Numbered from the stretch's first letter, positions 8,143 through 16,786 are shown. The stretch: 64,000 nt of DNA from Actinomadura luzonensis (GCF_022664455.2 NZ_JAKRKC020000001.1:2671001-2735000); one strand, 5' to 3'. Notes: a model not told the origin generated them from the letters alone. Program-made: numbers and translations.

Positions 8143-10740
8143 TCAGCGGCCGGCGCCGGACGCTCCGGGCGGCAGCACCCAGCCGTAGACATGCCATACG
8201 CCGTCACGTCGCTGCACGTCCTCGGCCAACCACGATACGCCGGTGCCCAGCAGCAGCTCCTGTTCCCCCAGCCGGCTGACCAGCTGCAGGTAGAAGGCCG
8301 GGGTGCCGGGAGGGACCCGCAGGTGCAGGTTGACGTTGCCGTGGAAGACCGGGCTGTCGCCGAGGTTCGTCGAGAAGAAGCCCGGGTCGTGCTGCACGGT
8401 GCCCGGCAGCTCGTGGACGGGCACCGTGAACAGGTCCGCGGTGAGGTCGACCGACCGGAACACGTCGATCGTCGCCGGGACCGGCTGGCGGTGCATGATG
8501 CCGTTTAGCAGCTCGATCTGCTCCTGGATGTATGCCTTCCTGGTGGCGAACTCGTTCGTGGGGCCGGTGATGGCGGAGTCGCCCTTGCGGAGGAATCCGT
8601 TCATCTCGATGTAGCCGTGGCCGGCGTAGAACCTCGACGCCTCCTGCTCGGGCAGCGTCAGGTCGCGGTACACGTCCGCCCAGACCGCGTCGCCGAAGGT
8701 CGGGCCGACGAGGCGGGAGCCGAACGGCGAGTCCACGGGGACGTGCGGGGCCGGGCCGGTGAAGTACAACGACCCGCTTCTGTGGATGACCTGGCCGGTC
8801 GAAGGGTGCGGTCCGTCGGCGACGAGCCCGGAGTAGGCCGCAGGCTTGCCGCCGGACGGGTGCGCGAAGGGATCGCCGGGAGCGGTGCGGGCGCCGAAGT
8901 CCACCGGGGGCTTGATCGCGTGCGTCGTGGCCTGCGGCGTGTAGTGCGCCTGCGCGGGCGGGGCCGCGTCCTGGTGGTACAGGGCGAGGATGTCCGGCAG
9001 GGCCTTGGCCAGGGCGGGGTGCAGCCTGTTGTTGTTGGCGAGGGAGTTCAGCTCTTTCAGCGTGAACCACCGCGCGTCGCTGGTCTCGAACGAGTCGAGC
9101 TTCGACGGCTCGAACATCGGCCCCTCGGCGGCCAGGTTCGTGTACGTCCAGCCGTCGTCGCCGACGTGCACCGCGTGCTCGCCCTTGAGCTGCAACGTGT
9201 TGAGGTAGTCCTGGCCGACGCCCAGCTCCTCGCTCAGCTCGCGGGCGGCGCCGTTGATCGGCTTCTCCAGGCTGTCGAGGGCGCCGCCCGGCAGCTGCCA
9301 CTTGCCGGCGTTGGAGACGTACTCGCTCTGCTGCATGAGCAGGTAGCGGGCCTGGCCCTGCTCGTCGAAGGCGCGGATGAGCACGCCTGCGGCGCCGTAC
9401 TTGCCCCATTGGCCGCCCGGTAGATAGCCGTCGCCTGATTTACCGGGATTTTCCAGGATTCGGAACGGCCCGGGCGAGGACTGCTGGTGCAGTGGGGGCG
9501 GCACGTCGAAGCCCGGCGGTTTCGCGCTCGCCGGCACCGTGGAGTCGCCGGAGTGCACCGGGGCGGGCGGGTCCGCGGTGTGCGAGCCGTTGATGAGGGC
9601 GTCGACGCCGAGGTTGGACTTGAAGGAGATGTCCTGCTTGGCGGGGGCGCCGGCGAAGGTGGTGCTGTCGGCGGCCGCCTGGGCGAAGGGGTGTGAGGCG
9701 GTGTTCTGTACGAAATGCCCGGTCGGGGTGGCGGCGGCGCTCGACGCGGACGGGTGCGCGGTGGTCGGGTGCGGGGTGGCGGGCGCCGGCTGCTGCGTCC
9801 AGCTGGGGGGCAGCTTGGACGAGGTGAAGGAGTGGCCGTCCTTGGGGTAGGGGGCCAGGGTGACGTCGTTCACGGGGCCGGCGGGGGGCGTGTGATCGGC
9901 GGACGGGCCGGCGCCCGACCTGCCGTGCGCGAGCGGGTTCCAGCTCGCCCAGTGCGCGTCGGCGCCGCCCAGCGCGCCCGAGGTGAGGCTCTTGAACAGC
10001 CGGTCCCAGTCGAGCGGCCGGCCACTGGCGAGCTGCGTCGTCAGGTCCGTGGCGGCGCTGGCCCCGGCCGACCGCGCCATCAGCCCCCACATCGACCTGG
10101 CGGGCAGCAGCCCGGTGAACCCCGTCAGGAAGGTGCCGAGCAGCGCGCCGGTGCCGCCCGACGCCAGGATCTGCTCCCAGTCGAGGTGGTCGCGCCGCGA
10201 CTGGGACGCCTGGACCGCCAGGTCCATGCCGGCCATCAGACCGCCGAACAGGCCGATGTTGATCAGCAGCCGTCTGCCGAGCTGGGCGATCGCGAGCCGG
10301 GTGAGCTGGATCCGGGTGTTGGCGATGGACAGGGAGAGCGCTCCCCAGGGGCCGTTGGCGGCGGCCAGCAGCCAGGCGAGCTGGAAGATCAGGAACCAGA
10401 CCGAAACCTCGATCATCCGTTTCGTGTACTGGACCTGGACGCCGAGGTCGTTGTACTGGAACGCGGCCGAGAAGAGCTCCTGGAGGAGGTCGCGCAGCGC
10501 CGGGTCCAGCACGTAGTCGACGCGTTCGCGGAACGCCTTGAGCGCCTCGCCGTCCCAGTCGTCGCCCGGCTGCACGTACGGCGCCATGAACTGCTCGGCC
10601 ATGATGGTCTGCGCGGTGTGCGCGCAGGCGTCGGCGAGCCGGAAACAGCCGTCCTCGTCACCTTCGGGCCAGTCCATGCCGACGGCGTAGCCGACGTACG
10701 GCTTGGCCCAGTCCGGCACGAGGAAACCGTCGAATCCCAA
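8143..10740 (-). CDS. CpnT-like polymorphic toxin with NUDIX and ADP-ribosyltransferase domains
   Basis: 865 aa. Residues ~1-270 form an alpha-helical WXG100/CpnT-N-like domain with hydrophobic helices (GLFGGLMAGMDLAVQ; GGTGALLGTFLTGFTGLLP). A Pro/Ala-rich linker runs to ~430. A NUDIX domain follows with a complete Nudix box at 486-508 (G-x5-E-x7-REL-x-EE-x-GV). The C-terminal domain (~690-865) has an R-S-E type ADP-ribosyltransferase signature: Arg762 in DVFRSVDL, Ser790-Thr791 in GFFSTNLG, and E826-Q827-E828 in GEQELLLG. The E-x-E form is typical of arginine-modifying enzymes. TTG 10740 lies 6 bp past the WXG100-like gene's stop. Export through an ESX/type VII-like route is inferred from the N-terminus and neighbours. 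No signal peptide is present. Confidence 0.85.
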   Translation of the reverse strand: MGFDGFLVPDWAKPYVGYAVGMDWPEGDEDGCFRLADACAHTAQTIMAEQFMAPYVQPGDDWDGEALKAFRERVDYVLDPALRDLLQELFSAAFQYNDLGVQVQYTKRMIEVSVWFLIFQLAWLLAAANGPWGALSLSIANTRIQLTRLAIAQLGRRLLINIGLFGGLMAGMDLAVQASQSRRDHLDWEQILASGGTGALLGTFLTGFTGLLPARSMWGLMARSAGASAATDLTTQLASGRPLDWDRLFKSLTSGALGGADAHWASWNPLAHGRSGAGPSADHTPPAGPVNDVTLAPYPKDGHSFTSSKLPPSWTQQPAPATPHPTTAHPSASSAAATPTGHFVQNTASHPFAQAAADSTTFAGAPAKQDISFKSNLGVDALINGSHTADPPAPVHSGDSTVPASAKPPGFDVPPPLHQQSSPGPFRILENPGKSGDGYLPGGQWGKYGAAGVLIRAFDEQGQARYLLMQQSEYVSNAGKWQLPGGALDSLEKPINGAARELSEELGVGQDYLNTLQLKGEHAVHVGDDGWTYTNLAAEGPMFEPSKLDSFETSDARWFTLKELNSLANNNRLHPALAKALPDILALYHQDAAPPAQAHYTPQATTHAIKPPVDFGARTAPGDPFAHPSGGKPAAYSGLVADGPHPSTGQVIHRSGSLYFTGPAPHVPVDSPFGSRLVGPTFGDAVWADVYRDLTLPEQEASRFYAGHGYIEMNGFLRKGDSAITGPTNEFATRKAYIQEQIELLNGIMHRQPVPATIDVFRSVDLTADLFTVPVHELPGTVQHDPGFFSTNLGDSPVFHGNVNLHLRVPPGTPAFYLQLVSRLGEQELLLGTGVSWLAEDVQRRDGVWHVYGWVLPPGASGAGR

Positions 10741-10746
10741 CGACGT

Positions 10747-11169
10747 TCACCAGCCCTGCGGGTAGGCCGGGTCGGTGGGATCGCTCGGGAGGTCGTTCAG
10801 CGACGTGTCCGGCAGGTCCTCGGTCCCGCTGCTCCCGTAGCCGTCGTAGCCGTCATAGCCGTCGTCGCGGGTGTAGCCCTCGGCGTCCTCGTAGTTGCGG
10901 GAGTTGTCCCTGAGCCCGTCGCGCATGTCCTCCACCTGCCAGATGTAGGTGGTGAAGGCATCGAAGACGCCGTCCTCGATCTTGTAGCGCTTCTTCTCCA
11001 GCTCCGCGCCGTAGTGGTCGTCGCCCAGAGGGTTGCCCACCTCGGCGAAGGTCTCATCCAGCCGCGAGCGCAGGTTGAACAGCAACGTCGCGTAGTCGTG
11101 CGCCTGCGAGGACCGCGTCCGCAGCCCGCCGAAGACGGCCTGGTACCCCTGGGACCGCGGGTCACCCAC
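10747..11169 (-). CDS. WXG100-like partner protein
   Basis: 140 aa. An N-terminal helical hairpin (residues ~10-90: SQAHDYATLLFNLRSRLDET, then KIEDGVFDAFTTYIWQVEDM) resembles ESX-type secreted helical proteins, without a strict W-x-G. The tail is acidic and disordered with a DGYDGYDGYG repeat. GTG 11169 overlaps the end of the upstream YbaB-like gene by 8 bp, and the stop is 6 bp before the toxin start, so three genes form one operon. It probably helps folding or export of the toxin. Confidence 0.7.
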   Translation of the reverse strand: MGDPRSQGYQAVFGGLRTRSSQAHDYATLLFNLRSRLDETFAEVGNPLGDDHYGAELEKKRYKIEDGVFDAFTTYIWQVEDMRDGLRDNSRNYEDAEGYTRDDGYDGYDGYGSSGTEDLPDTSLNDLPSDPTDPAYPQGW

Positions 11170-11575
11170 GCGCGCCCTCCTCCTCGTCCTCCTCCGAAGG
11201 CAGCTTGACCGGCTGGGGCAGGAACGACTCGACGCTCGCCCCCTCGCCGAACACGTCCTCCAGCGGCAGCCCGGCCGGCATGAACGGCGCCATGAGCTCC
11301 TTCGTCCGGCCGGCGACCTGCTCGGTGGCCGCGCCGATCTGCTCCATGATCGACCGGGCGAGCTGGGACGGCGACAACTTCCGGTACACCCGGGGGTCCA
11401 GCTTGATGCCCTGCACCTGACCTCGGGGCCCGACCGTCACGCTCACCATGCGGTCGCGGGACTCCGCCGTCACCGCCAGCTCGGACAACTCGGTGTAGGC
11501 CTGGCGCAGCTGGGCGGCCTGCCGGTTGTACTCCTTGGCCAACGCCTCGATGGTCAGCCGGAACTCGTCGCTCAA
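11162..11575 (-). CDS. YbaB/EbfC-family protein heading the toxin operon
   Basis: 137 aa with the YbaB/EbfC core: a long N-terminal helix (LTIEALAKEYNRQAAQLRQA), a beta-hairpin MVSVTVGPRGQVQGIKLDPR and a second helix (LARSIMEQIGAATEQVAG). TTG 11575 is chosen because AGAGGTAG stands 7-8 bp upstream and the translation begins with the usual SDEFRL. YbaB-like proteins bind nucleoid DNA, but copies heading WXG100/toxin operons are common in actinomycetes and may serve as regulators or chaperones there. The C-terminus is acidic (LPSEEDEEEG). Confidence 0.75.
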   Translation of the reverse strand: MSDEFRLTIEALAKEYNRQAAQLRQAYTELSELAVTAESRDRMVSVTVGPRGQVQGIKLDPRVYRKLSPSQLARSIMEQIGAATEQVAGRTKELMAPFMPAGLPLEDVFGEGASVESFLPQPVKLPSEEDEEEGARG

Positions 11576-11751
11576 GCAGCTACCTCTCGTCCCACAGCAC
11601 CGGAAGTCACATGTGCCACTGCCGTAACGTGGACGATATACGGTACTAAGTCCTTCTGCGGGGTGAAAGCGGGCGATGAGGCGGACCGGGTGACGGGCCC
11701 CCGGCCCACCCGCGCTGCCGAGGGCGTGGATGGGCCGGGGAGTGCGGGCGG

Positions 11752-13635
11752 TCAGGCGCAGGTGTAACCGGAGGGGAAAGAGGCGTCGCCGCTCGGGCGG
11801 CCGGCCTGGAAACCGAAGGTGGTGGTGGCGGCTCCGGGGGCGAGGGTGCCGTTGTAGCCGACGTTGCGGACCGTGACGGTCTGGCCGGAGACGCTGACGG
11901 TGCCGTTCCACGAGCCGGTCAGGGTGTGGCCGGCGGGCAGGGTGAAGGTGACGGTCCAGCCGTTCATGGTCGTGGTGCCGGTGTTGGTGATCGTCAGGGG
12001 TTGGATGACGTAGCCGGTGGACCACTGCGTCTGCACGGTCGGGACGGCGGCGCAGCCGCCGGTCGGGGTGCCGGGCTGCGTGGTGACCTGGACCGTGTTC
12101 GAGACCGGGGACAGGTTGCCGGCGGCGTCCCTGGCCCTGACCTGGTAGCGGTAGGTGGTGCCCGGGGTCAGGCCGGTGTCGGTGAACGAGGTCGTGGCCG
12201 AGGCGCCGGCCTGGGTGAAGGCGCCGCCGCTCGCGCCGGGCGCGCGCAGGACGTCGTAGCCGGTGACGCCCGTGTCGTCCGTCGCGGCCGTCCAGGTGAG
12301 GGTGGCGCCGGTGGACGTGGTGGCCGAGGCGGCCAGCCCGGCCGGCGCGGTGGGCGGCGTGGTGTCGGTGGTGGTGTCGCTCAGGGCCGGCGTCGTCCAG
12401 TCCCGCCACTCGGCGAGGTTGCCGCTCTTGACTGCCGCGATGCGCATCGTGCCCGTGGAGCCGCCCGAGCCGAGGAGGAACTTCTGGATGTTCTGCTGGA
12501 GCGGCGTCCGCCATTCCGGACGGGTGGCGCAGTGCGTGCCGTCCTGGACGTCGGACCAGTACGTGATGTTGCCGCCCGCGCCGAGCGCCTTGTAGATCTC
12601 GGCGCCGCCCAGCGCGGCCACGCTCGCGGACCTGGCGGCCAGCCAGTCGATGTGCGGGTTGTCCATGATGAACAGCCCGCGCGGCGCGATCATGCCGACG
12701 ACCTCGTGGGTGTCCACCGGGAGCCGGGCCGGGCTGCCGGTGAAGGAGCTGAAGGCGTCGCCGAGCCACGGCTGCTCGGAGTACGCGCTGCTCAGCGGCT
12801 GGGCGCCGCTCTCGCCGGGGATCGCGCGGAGCGCGGCCACGCCGCCGCTGCCCGACTCGATCGGCATGGTCAGCGCGATGCGCTGGTCGAACGCGCCGGC
12901 CACGAAGGCGCCTTTGCCGTAGCGGGAGCAGCCGGTGACGCCGGTCGCGTCCGCGCGCAGGATGCCGCCGCCGGACTGCTCGATGACGTCGATGATCCGG
13001 CTCACGCCCCACGCCCAGGCGGCCAGCAGGCCCGTGCCGCTGGTGGCGCCGTAGATCGTGTAGAACGCGCCCTGCTTGCTGGTGCGGGCGGTGCCCTCCT
13101 TGCCGACGGCGAGGGGGTCGTAGCTGATGACGGCGGCGCCGGCCGCGCGGATGGTGGCCGTGTCCGCGCCGAGGCCGCCGAGGACGACCACGGCCGGGTA
13201 CGGCCCCGAGCCGCCGCTGGTCGGCAGCTGTACGCCGGCGGAGAAGCCGGCGCTCCGGCCGTTGTGGGCGACGTTCACCGTGATGGAGCTGCTGGAGACC
13301 GTGCCGGTGACGCTGGACGGCTTCGGCGGCTTCTCGCCGTAGACGAACTTCTCCGCCAGCTTCTTGATCTCCTCCCTGCGGCAGCGCCAGTCGGCCTTGG
13401 CGGTGACGCGGCCGCCGCCGAGCTTCGTGAACGGGTCGGGCAGCTTCGTGACGGTGGGCAGCGATCCCGCGTCGGGCAGGCCGGGCACCGCGCAGCCGGC
13501 GCCCTCGTCCTCGACCCCGGCTGCCGCGAGGGGGGCCGTGGCCCCGGCCGTCGCCCCGGAGGCCGCGAACGTCACCGCCGCCGTCAGCGCGGCGACGGTC
13601 CAGCGCAAGGGGGAGCGGCTCAAGCTCGTGATCAC
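11752..13635 (-). CDS. Secreted glucuronoyl methylesterase (CE15) with FnIII and CBM2
   Basis: 627 aa. Signal peptide at the start (RWTVAALTAAVTFAASGATA). A CE15-type alpha/beta-hydrolase domain follows, residues ~40-435, with nucleophile motif GVTGCSRYGKGAF and the late histidine in SDVQDGTHCATRPEW. Next is one fibronectin type III module (TPPTAPAGLAASATTSTGAT onward), then a C-terminal CBM2 (VQTQWSTGYVIQPLTITNTG ... NGWTVTFTLPAGHTLTGSWN). CE15 enzymes cleave ester links between lignin alcohols and glucuronoxylan. GTG 13635 has GGAAGGAG upstream. Three GAAANTTTC-like boxes lie upstream, consistent with xylan-responsive control. Confidence 0.9.
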   Translation of the reverse strand: MITSLSRSPLRWTVAALTAAVTFAASGATAGATAPLAAAGVEDEGAGCAVPGLPDAGSLPTVTKLPDPFTKLGGGRVTAKADWRCRREEIKKLAEKFVYGEKPPKPSSVTGTVSSSSITVNVAHNGRSAGFSAGVQLPTSGGSGPYPAVVVLGGLGADTATIRAAGAAVISYDPLAVGKEGTARTSKQGAFYTIYGATSGTGLLAAWAWGVSRIIDVIEQSGGGILRADATGVTGCSRYGKGAFVAGAFDQRIALTMPIESGSGGVAALRAIPGESGAQPLSSAYSEQPWLGDAFSSFTGSPARLPVDTHEVVGMIAPRGLFIMDNPHIDWLAARSASVAALGGAEIYKALGAGGNITYWSDVQDGTHCATRPEWRTPLQQNIQKFLLGSGGSTGTMRIAAVKSGNLAEWRDWTTPALSDTTTDTTPPTAPAGLAASATTSTGATLTWTAATDDTGVTGYDVLRAPGASGGAFTQAGASATTSFTDTGLTPGTTYRYQVRARDAAGNLSPVSNTVQVTTQPGTPTGGCAAVPTVQTQWSTGYVIQPLTITNTGTTTMNGWTVTFTLPAGHTLTGSWNGTVSVSGQTVTVRNVGYNGTLAPGAATTTFGFQAGRPSGDASFPSGYTCA

Positions 13636-13712
13636 CGGAGTTCTCCTTCCGGGTGGGCTGTCCAGCCGATGATCAGTGTGCGAAGGCGTATGAAAAGTGT
13701 CAAGAATTCTTT

Positions 13713-13825
13713 GAAATGTTTCGGTCGGCTGTTCGGCCACCTGGTGACGGAGCGACCGCGCCGATGAAAGTTTCCTCGTGGTCCGGTGAGGGAAGCCCGG
13801 CGGCTCGGGTCGGCCGAAACTTTCG
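13713..13825. promoter_or_regulatory. Three GAAA-N-TTTC type boxes in the divergent intergenic region
   Basis: The 330-bp gap 13636-13965 holds GAAATGTTTC (13713-13722, two-base centre), GAAAGTTTC (13766-13774) and the perfect palindrome CGAAACTTTCG (13815-13825). GAAANTTTC inverted repeats are known operators in streptomycete xylanase promoters. Their position upstream of a glucuronoyl esterase gene supports control by a xylan-responsive repressor. The rest of the gap shows no further gene. Confidence 0.65.
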
Positions 13826-13965
13826 AAGCGGCGCGGCGGCACGCCGGGAGCGCGAACGGCGCGTTACGCGGCCCTTTCGGGCAGGCGGCGGTTGCCGCAC
13901 GGTTGCACCCGCCGGTGGACAGCGTGATCGAGGCGAACGATATTGGAGCCAAAGGAGGTTCATCC

Positions 13966-14385
13966 ATGGAGGCACGCCTGGACCATCTCGTCTGCTGGGT
14001 CGCCGATCCGTCCGCCGCGCTGCGCTTCTACGAGCAGGTGGTCGGGTTGCCCGGGGTACGGGCCGAGGAGTTCCGAGAAGGCAAGGCCGGGTTCCCGAGC
14101 GTACGGGTCGCGCCTGAGACCATCCTCGACCTGATGGCCTACGAGAGCGCCACCGGCGTGGACGAGGGCACCGGGGTGCGGGGAACCGCCGGGCATCCGC
14201 TCAACCACTTCTGCCTGGCCGTCAACCGCGAGGACTTCGACGCGCTGCAGGTACGGCTCAAACAGCACGAGATCGAGGTCACCGGCACCGGCACGAACTC
14301 GTTCGGCGCGCAGGGCATCGCGCCTGAGGCCATCTACTTTCCCGACCCCGACGGCAACGTCATCGAGGTCCGCTACTACGAGTGA
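13966..14385 (+). CDS. VOC-family (glyoxalase/dioxygenase-like) protein
   Basis: 139 aa with the two-module VOC fold: LDHLVCWVADPSAALRFYEQ at the start and GIAPEAIYFPDPDGNVIEVR at the end. Metal ligands likely include His7, a mid-chain His in HPLNHFCLAV, and the Glu of NVIEVRYYE. ATG 13966 is preceded by a strong AAAGGAGGTTCATCC. The substrate cannot be predicted: the family covers glyoxalases, extradiol dioxygenases and resistance proteins. It is divergent from the CE15 gene, and its promoter may be affected by the same boxes. Confidence 0.85.
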   Translation: MEARLDHLVCWVADPSAALRFYEQVVGLPGVRAEEFREGKAGFPSVRVAPETILDLMAYESATGVDEGTGVRGTAGHPLNHFCLAVNREDFDALQVRLKQHEIEVTGTGTNSFGAQGIAPEAIYFPDPDGNVIEVRYYE

Positions 14386-14432
14386 GGCGGCGGCGTCCGG
14401 AACTGTCGGAGGGCTCTGGTAGACAGGCGGGC

Positions 14433-14804
14433 ATGGGTGTGAGCGTCGATGAGTTCCTGCAGATGCTTGACGAGCTGCCCGGCGTCAAGCTGAGCCACGG
14501 CGGCGAGTGGATCGGCCTCAAGGTCCGCGACAAGGGCTTCGGCTACCTGTGGGAGGCCACCGAGACGGTCGGGCTCAAGGCCACCATCGAGGAGCAGGTC
14601 GCGCTGGTGGCCGAGCGGCCCGAGGTGTTCGAGGTGCAGTTCACCGCCGGGCGCTTCGGCTGGGTGGTCGTGCACCTCGACCGCATCGACGCCGACGAGC
14701 TGTTCGAGCTGGTCGCCGAGGCGTGGTGCCTCACGGCGCCGCGTCAGATGGTGGAGGAGTTCGAGGCCACCCATCCGATCGGACAGCGGGTGCAGTCGGG
14801 GTAA
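14433..14804 (+). CDS. MmcQ/YjbR-family protein
   Basis: 123 aa of the small MmcQ/YjbR (CyaY-like fold) family. An N-terminal helix VDEFLQMLDELPGVKLSHGG is followed by strands EWIGLKVRDKGFGYLWE, the central FTAGRFGWVVVHLDRIDADE segment, and the terminal helix EAWCLTAPRQMVEEFEA. The ATG at 14433 fits the family's beginning. Members are sometimes called DNA-binding, but this is unproven. It is likely expressed with the GNAT gene 12 bp downstream. Confidence 0.75.
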   Translation: MGVSVDEFLQMLDELPGVKLSHGGEWIGLKVRDKGFGYLWEATETVGLKATIEEQVALVAERPEVFEVQFTAGRFGWVVVHLDRIDADELFELVAEAWCLTAPRQMVEEFEATHPIGQRVQSG

Positions 14805-14815
14805 TCTCGGACATC

Positions 14816-15343
14816 GTGACCACCATCGCGATCTCCGATCACGCGTTCGGCGGCACGGTCCGGCTGCGGGCGTGGCGGGAGAGCGACGCTCCCGTCGTGC
14901 TCCGCGCGTTCCGGGTGCCCGACCTGCGGGAGCAGAGCGCGTTCCCCGTCGTCACGCCGCAGGACGCGATCGGGTGGATCGCCGGCTGGGAGGGGACGGG
15001 GCACGCCTTCGCCGTCACGGTCGGCGACGGCGGGCCCGTGGTGGGCAACGTGGCGATCACCGGCGTCGACGACCGGCAGAACGGATGGGTGTCGTACTGG
15101 GTGCTGCCCGAGGCGCGGCGGCTCGGGATCGCGGCGGCCGCCACCGACCGGCTCGCGCGCTGGGCCTTCCGCCGGCTCGGGCTCTACCGGCTGGAGCTGG
15201 TGCACCGGCTGGACAACCCGGCCTCGTGCCGGGTGGCGACCAAGGCCGGGTTCCGGATGGAGGGGATCGAGCGGGGCAAGGCGTACGGCGAGGGCGGCCT
15301 CCGGCACGACGTCGAACGCCACGCCCGCCTCGCCACCGACTGA
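14816..15343 (+). CDS. GNAT-family N-acetyltransferase (RimJ/RimL-like)
   Basis: 175 aa. VRLRAWRESDAPVVLRAF is the RimJ/RimL-like start. WVLPEARRLGIAAAATDRLA holds the acetyl-CoA pyrophosphate loop, and LYRLELVHRLDNPASCRVAT followed by KAGFRMEGIERG is the conserved end of the fold. The enzyme would transfer an acetyl group to an amine, possibly a protein N-terminus or small molecule. GTG 14816 was chosen as the first codon in frame after the preceding stop; there is no strong ribosome site, so coupling to the upstream gene is likely. Confidence 0.85.
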   Translation: MTTIAISDHAFGGTVRLRAWRESDAPVVLRAFRVPDLREQSAFPVVTPQDAIGWIAGWEGTGHAFAVTVGDGGPVVGNVAITGVDDRQNGWVSYWVLPEARRLGIAAAATDRLARWAFRRLGLYRLELVHRLDNPASCRVATKAGFRMEGIERGKAYGEGGLRHDVERHARLATD

Positions 15344-15398
15344 CTCCCGTTCGCGCCCCGACCCTCACCCGCGCCCCGGCCTGCGCCTCGGCTCGCCA

Positions 15399-15806
15399 GT
15401 GAAGGGGCGGCTGATCTACCCTTTCCGGGTGGACAGTGAGAGTCTGGCCGCGGCCGGCCTCCTGGCGGCGCTGAGCCGGACGGCGGAGATCTTCGCCGGC
15501 TTACGGCATCCCTTCGTCCGGCACGAGCACATCTCCACGTTCTTCCCGCCCGCCGGCGTCCGCGTCGGCCTCGCCTTCATCCTGCCCGACGGCCGCGAGG
15601 TGCGCTTCGAGGTCTCCCTCGCCGCCGTCGGCGACGCCTTCCAGGTCGAGGGCTCGATCACCGCCGAGAGCGAGACGATCCTCGCGCTGCCGCGCAGGGC
15701 CCTGCCCGACGTCCGCGACGCGCTCGCCGTCCTCGACGACTACGCGGACGAGGTCGCCGAGGCCGCGAACCGCACGATCGACCAGTTGCTGGAAGAGATC
15801 GTCTGA
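15399..15806 (+). CDS. Hypothetical protein, alpha/beta with C-terminal helix
   Basis: 135 aa. A beta-rich middle (GVRVGLAFILPDGREVRFEV ... DAFQVEGSITAESETILALP) is flanked by an N-terminal helix (LAAAGLLAALSRTAEIFAGL) and a C-terminal acidic helix (LAVLDDYADEVAEAANRTID). It shows clean codon bias and no frameshift. The GTG at 15399 could be replaced by the in-frame GTG at about 15430 (VDSESLAAAG), which would remove ten residues. I do not recognise the family. Confidence 0.55.
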   Translation: MKGRLIYPFRVDSESLAAAGLLAALSRTAEIFAGLRHPFVRHEHISTFFPPAGVRVGLAFILPDGREVRFEVSLAAVGDAFQVEGSITAESETILALPRRALPDVRDALAVLDDYADEVAEAANRTIDQLLEEIV

Positions 15807-15840
15807 CCGCGCCCCTGGAAGAAGGCCCAGCAGGCGGAGA

Positions 15841-15870
15841 TTGGACATCGCTGTCTGGTTGTCAGACAAT
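15841..15870. promoter_or_regulatory. GntR/FadR-type operator overlapping the exporter promoter
   Basis: TTGTCAGACAA (15859-15869) is a near-ideal FadR-subfamily operator (GTC-N-GAC core). A wider TGTCTG-GTTGT-CAGACA repeat surrounds it. A promoter is visible: TTGGAC (15841-15846), 18 bp, GACAAT (15865-15870). The ATG at 15877 falls at the expected transcription start, so the mRNA is probably leaderless. The GntR gene one step downstream is the obvious ligand-controlled repressor. Confidence 0.65.
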
Positions 15871-15876
15871 GTGCGC

Positions 15877-16776
15877 ATGAGGAACGGACCACTCGCCGTC
15901 GTCGCCGCAGCCGTGCTCTGGGGGACGGCCGGCACCGCCGGGCTGCTCGTCTCGGCCGACAGCATCGCCCTCGCCGCCGCCCGCCTGGTCATCGGCGGCG
16001 CGGCCCTGGCGCTGCTGGGCGGCGTCGCGGTCCGGCGGGTGGCCGGCCCGGGGCTGCTGCTCGGGGCCGTCGCGGTGGCGGCGTACCAGCTGTGCTTCTT
16101 CGCGGCCGTGGCGCGCACCGGCGTGGCGATCGGGACCGTGGTCGCGATCGGGAGCGGGCCGGTCTTCACCGGGCTGCTGTCCTGGCTGCTGGAGCGGCGC
16201 CGGCCGAGCCGCCGCTGGACGGCGGCCACGGCGGCGGCGATCAGCGGCTGCGCGGCGCTGATCGTCGGCGGCGGGGCCGAGGCGGGCGGGCAGGTGGTGT
16301 CCGGGGTGCTGTTCGCGCTGCTCGGCGGCCTGCTGTACGCCTTCTACGCGGTCATGGCGGCGCGCGCGATCGGACGAGGGGGCGAGTCGAACGCGGTCAT
16401 GGGCGCGATGTTCGGCGGCGCGGCCGTGATCATGTTGCCGGTGCTCGTCGTCAACGGCGGCGTCGGCTGGCAGCCGCGCGAGCTGCTGGCGGTGCTCTAC
16501 CTGGGGCTCGGCTCGACCGCGTTGTCCTACTTCCTGTACGGGCGGGGCCTGCGCACCACGCCGGTGTCCACGGCGGCGACGCTGGCGCTGGCCGAGCCGG
16601 CCGTGGCCGCGTTGCTCGGGGTGGTGGTGCTGGGCGAGCGGCTGGCCCCGGTGTCGGTGGGCGGGCTCGTGCTGCTCGCGCTCAGCCTGGTCGTGGTGGC
16701 GGTGCCGGAGCGGCGGGCGCAGGCGGCGGCCGAGGCCCGGGTTCCGGCGGCGGCGGGCGTACCGGAAGGGCGTTAG
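15877..16776 (+). CDS. EamA/DMT-superfamily exporter
   Basis: 299 aa with about ten transmembrane helices arranged as two EamA repeats (first half AVVAAAVLWGTAGTAGLLVS; second half VLFALLGGLLYAFYAVMAAR through LALAEPAVAALLGVVVLGER). The LxEP..A..G...LGE signature at the end of repeat two is typical. Proteins of this type usually export amino acids, nucleosides or other small metabolites. A FadR-like operator covers its -10 region, and the GntR regulator follows after 10 bp, suggesting substrate-induced expression. GTG 15871 is an alternative start two codons earlier. Confidence 0.9.
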   Translation: MRNGPLAVVAAAVLWGTAGTAGLLVSADSIALAAARLVIGGAALALLGGVAVRRVAGPGLLLGAVAVAAYQLCFFAAVARTGVAIGTVVAIGSGPVFTGLLSWLLERRRPSRRWTAATAAAISGCAALIVGGGAEAGGQVVSGVLFALLGGLLYAFYAVMAARAIGRGGESNAVMGAMFGGAAVIMLPVLVVNGGVGWQPRELLAVLYLGLGSTALSYFLYGRGLRTTPVSTAATLALAEPAVAALLGVVVLGERLAPVSVGGLVLLALSLVVVAVPERRAQAAAEARVPAAAGVPEGR

Positions 16777-16786
16777 AGTCGCAGGC

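Noticed and set aside
11162..13012. 616-aa minus-strand ORF spanning the YbaB-like gene and the esterase region
   Set aside because: Only its last ~137 residues are real (the YbaB-like protein); the rest is an out-of-frame reading of the esterase gene.
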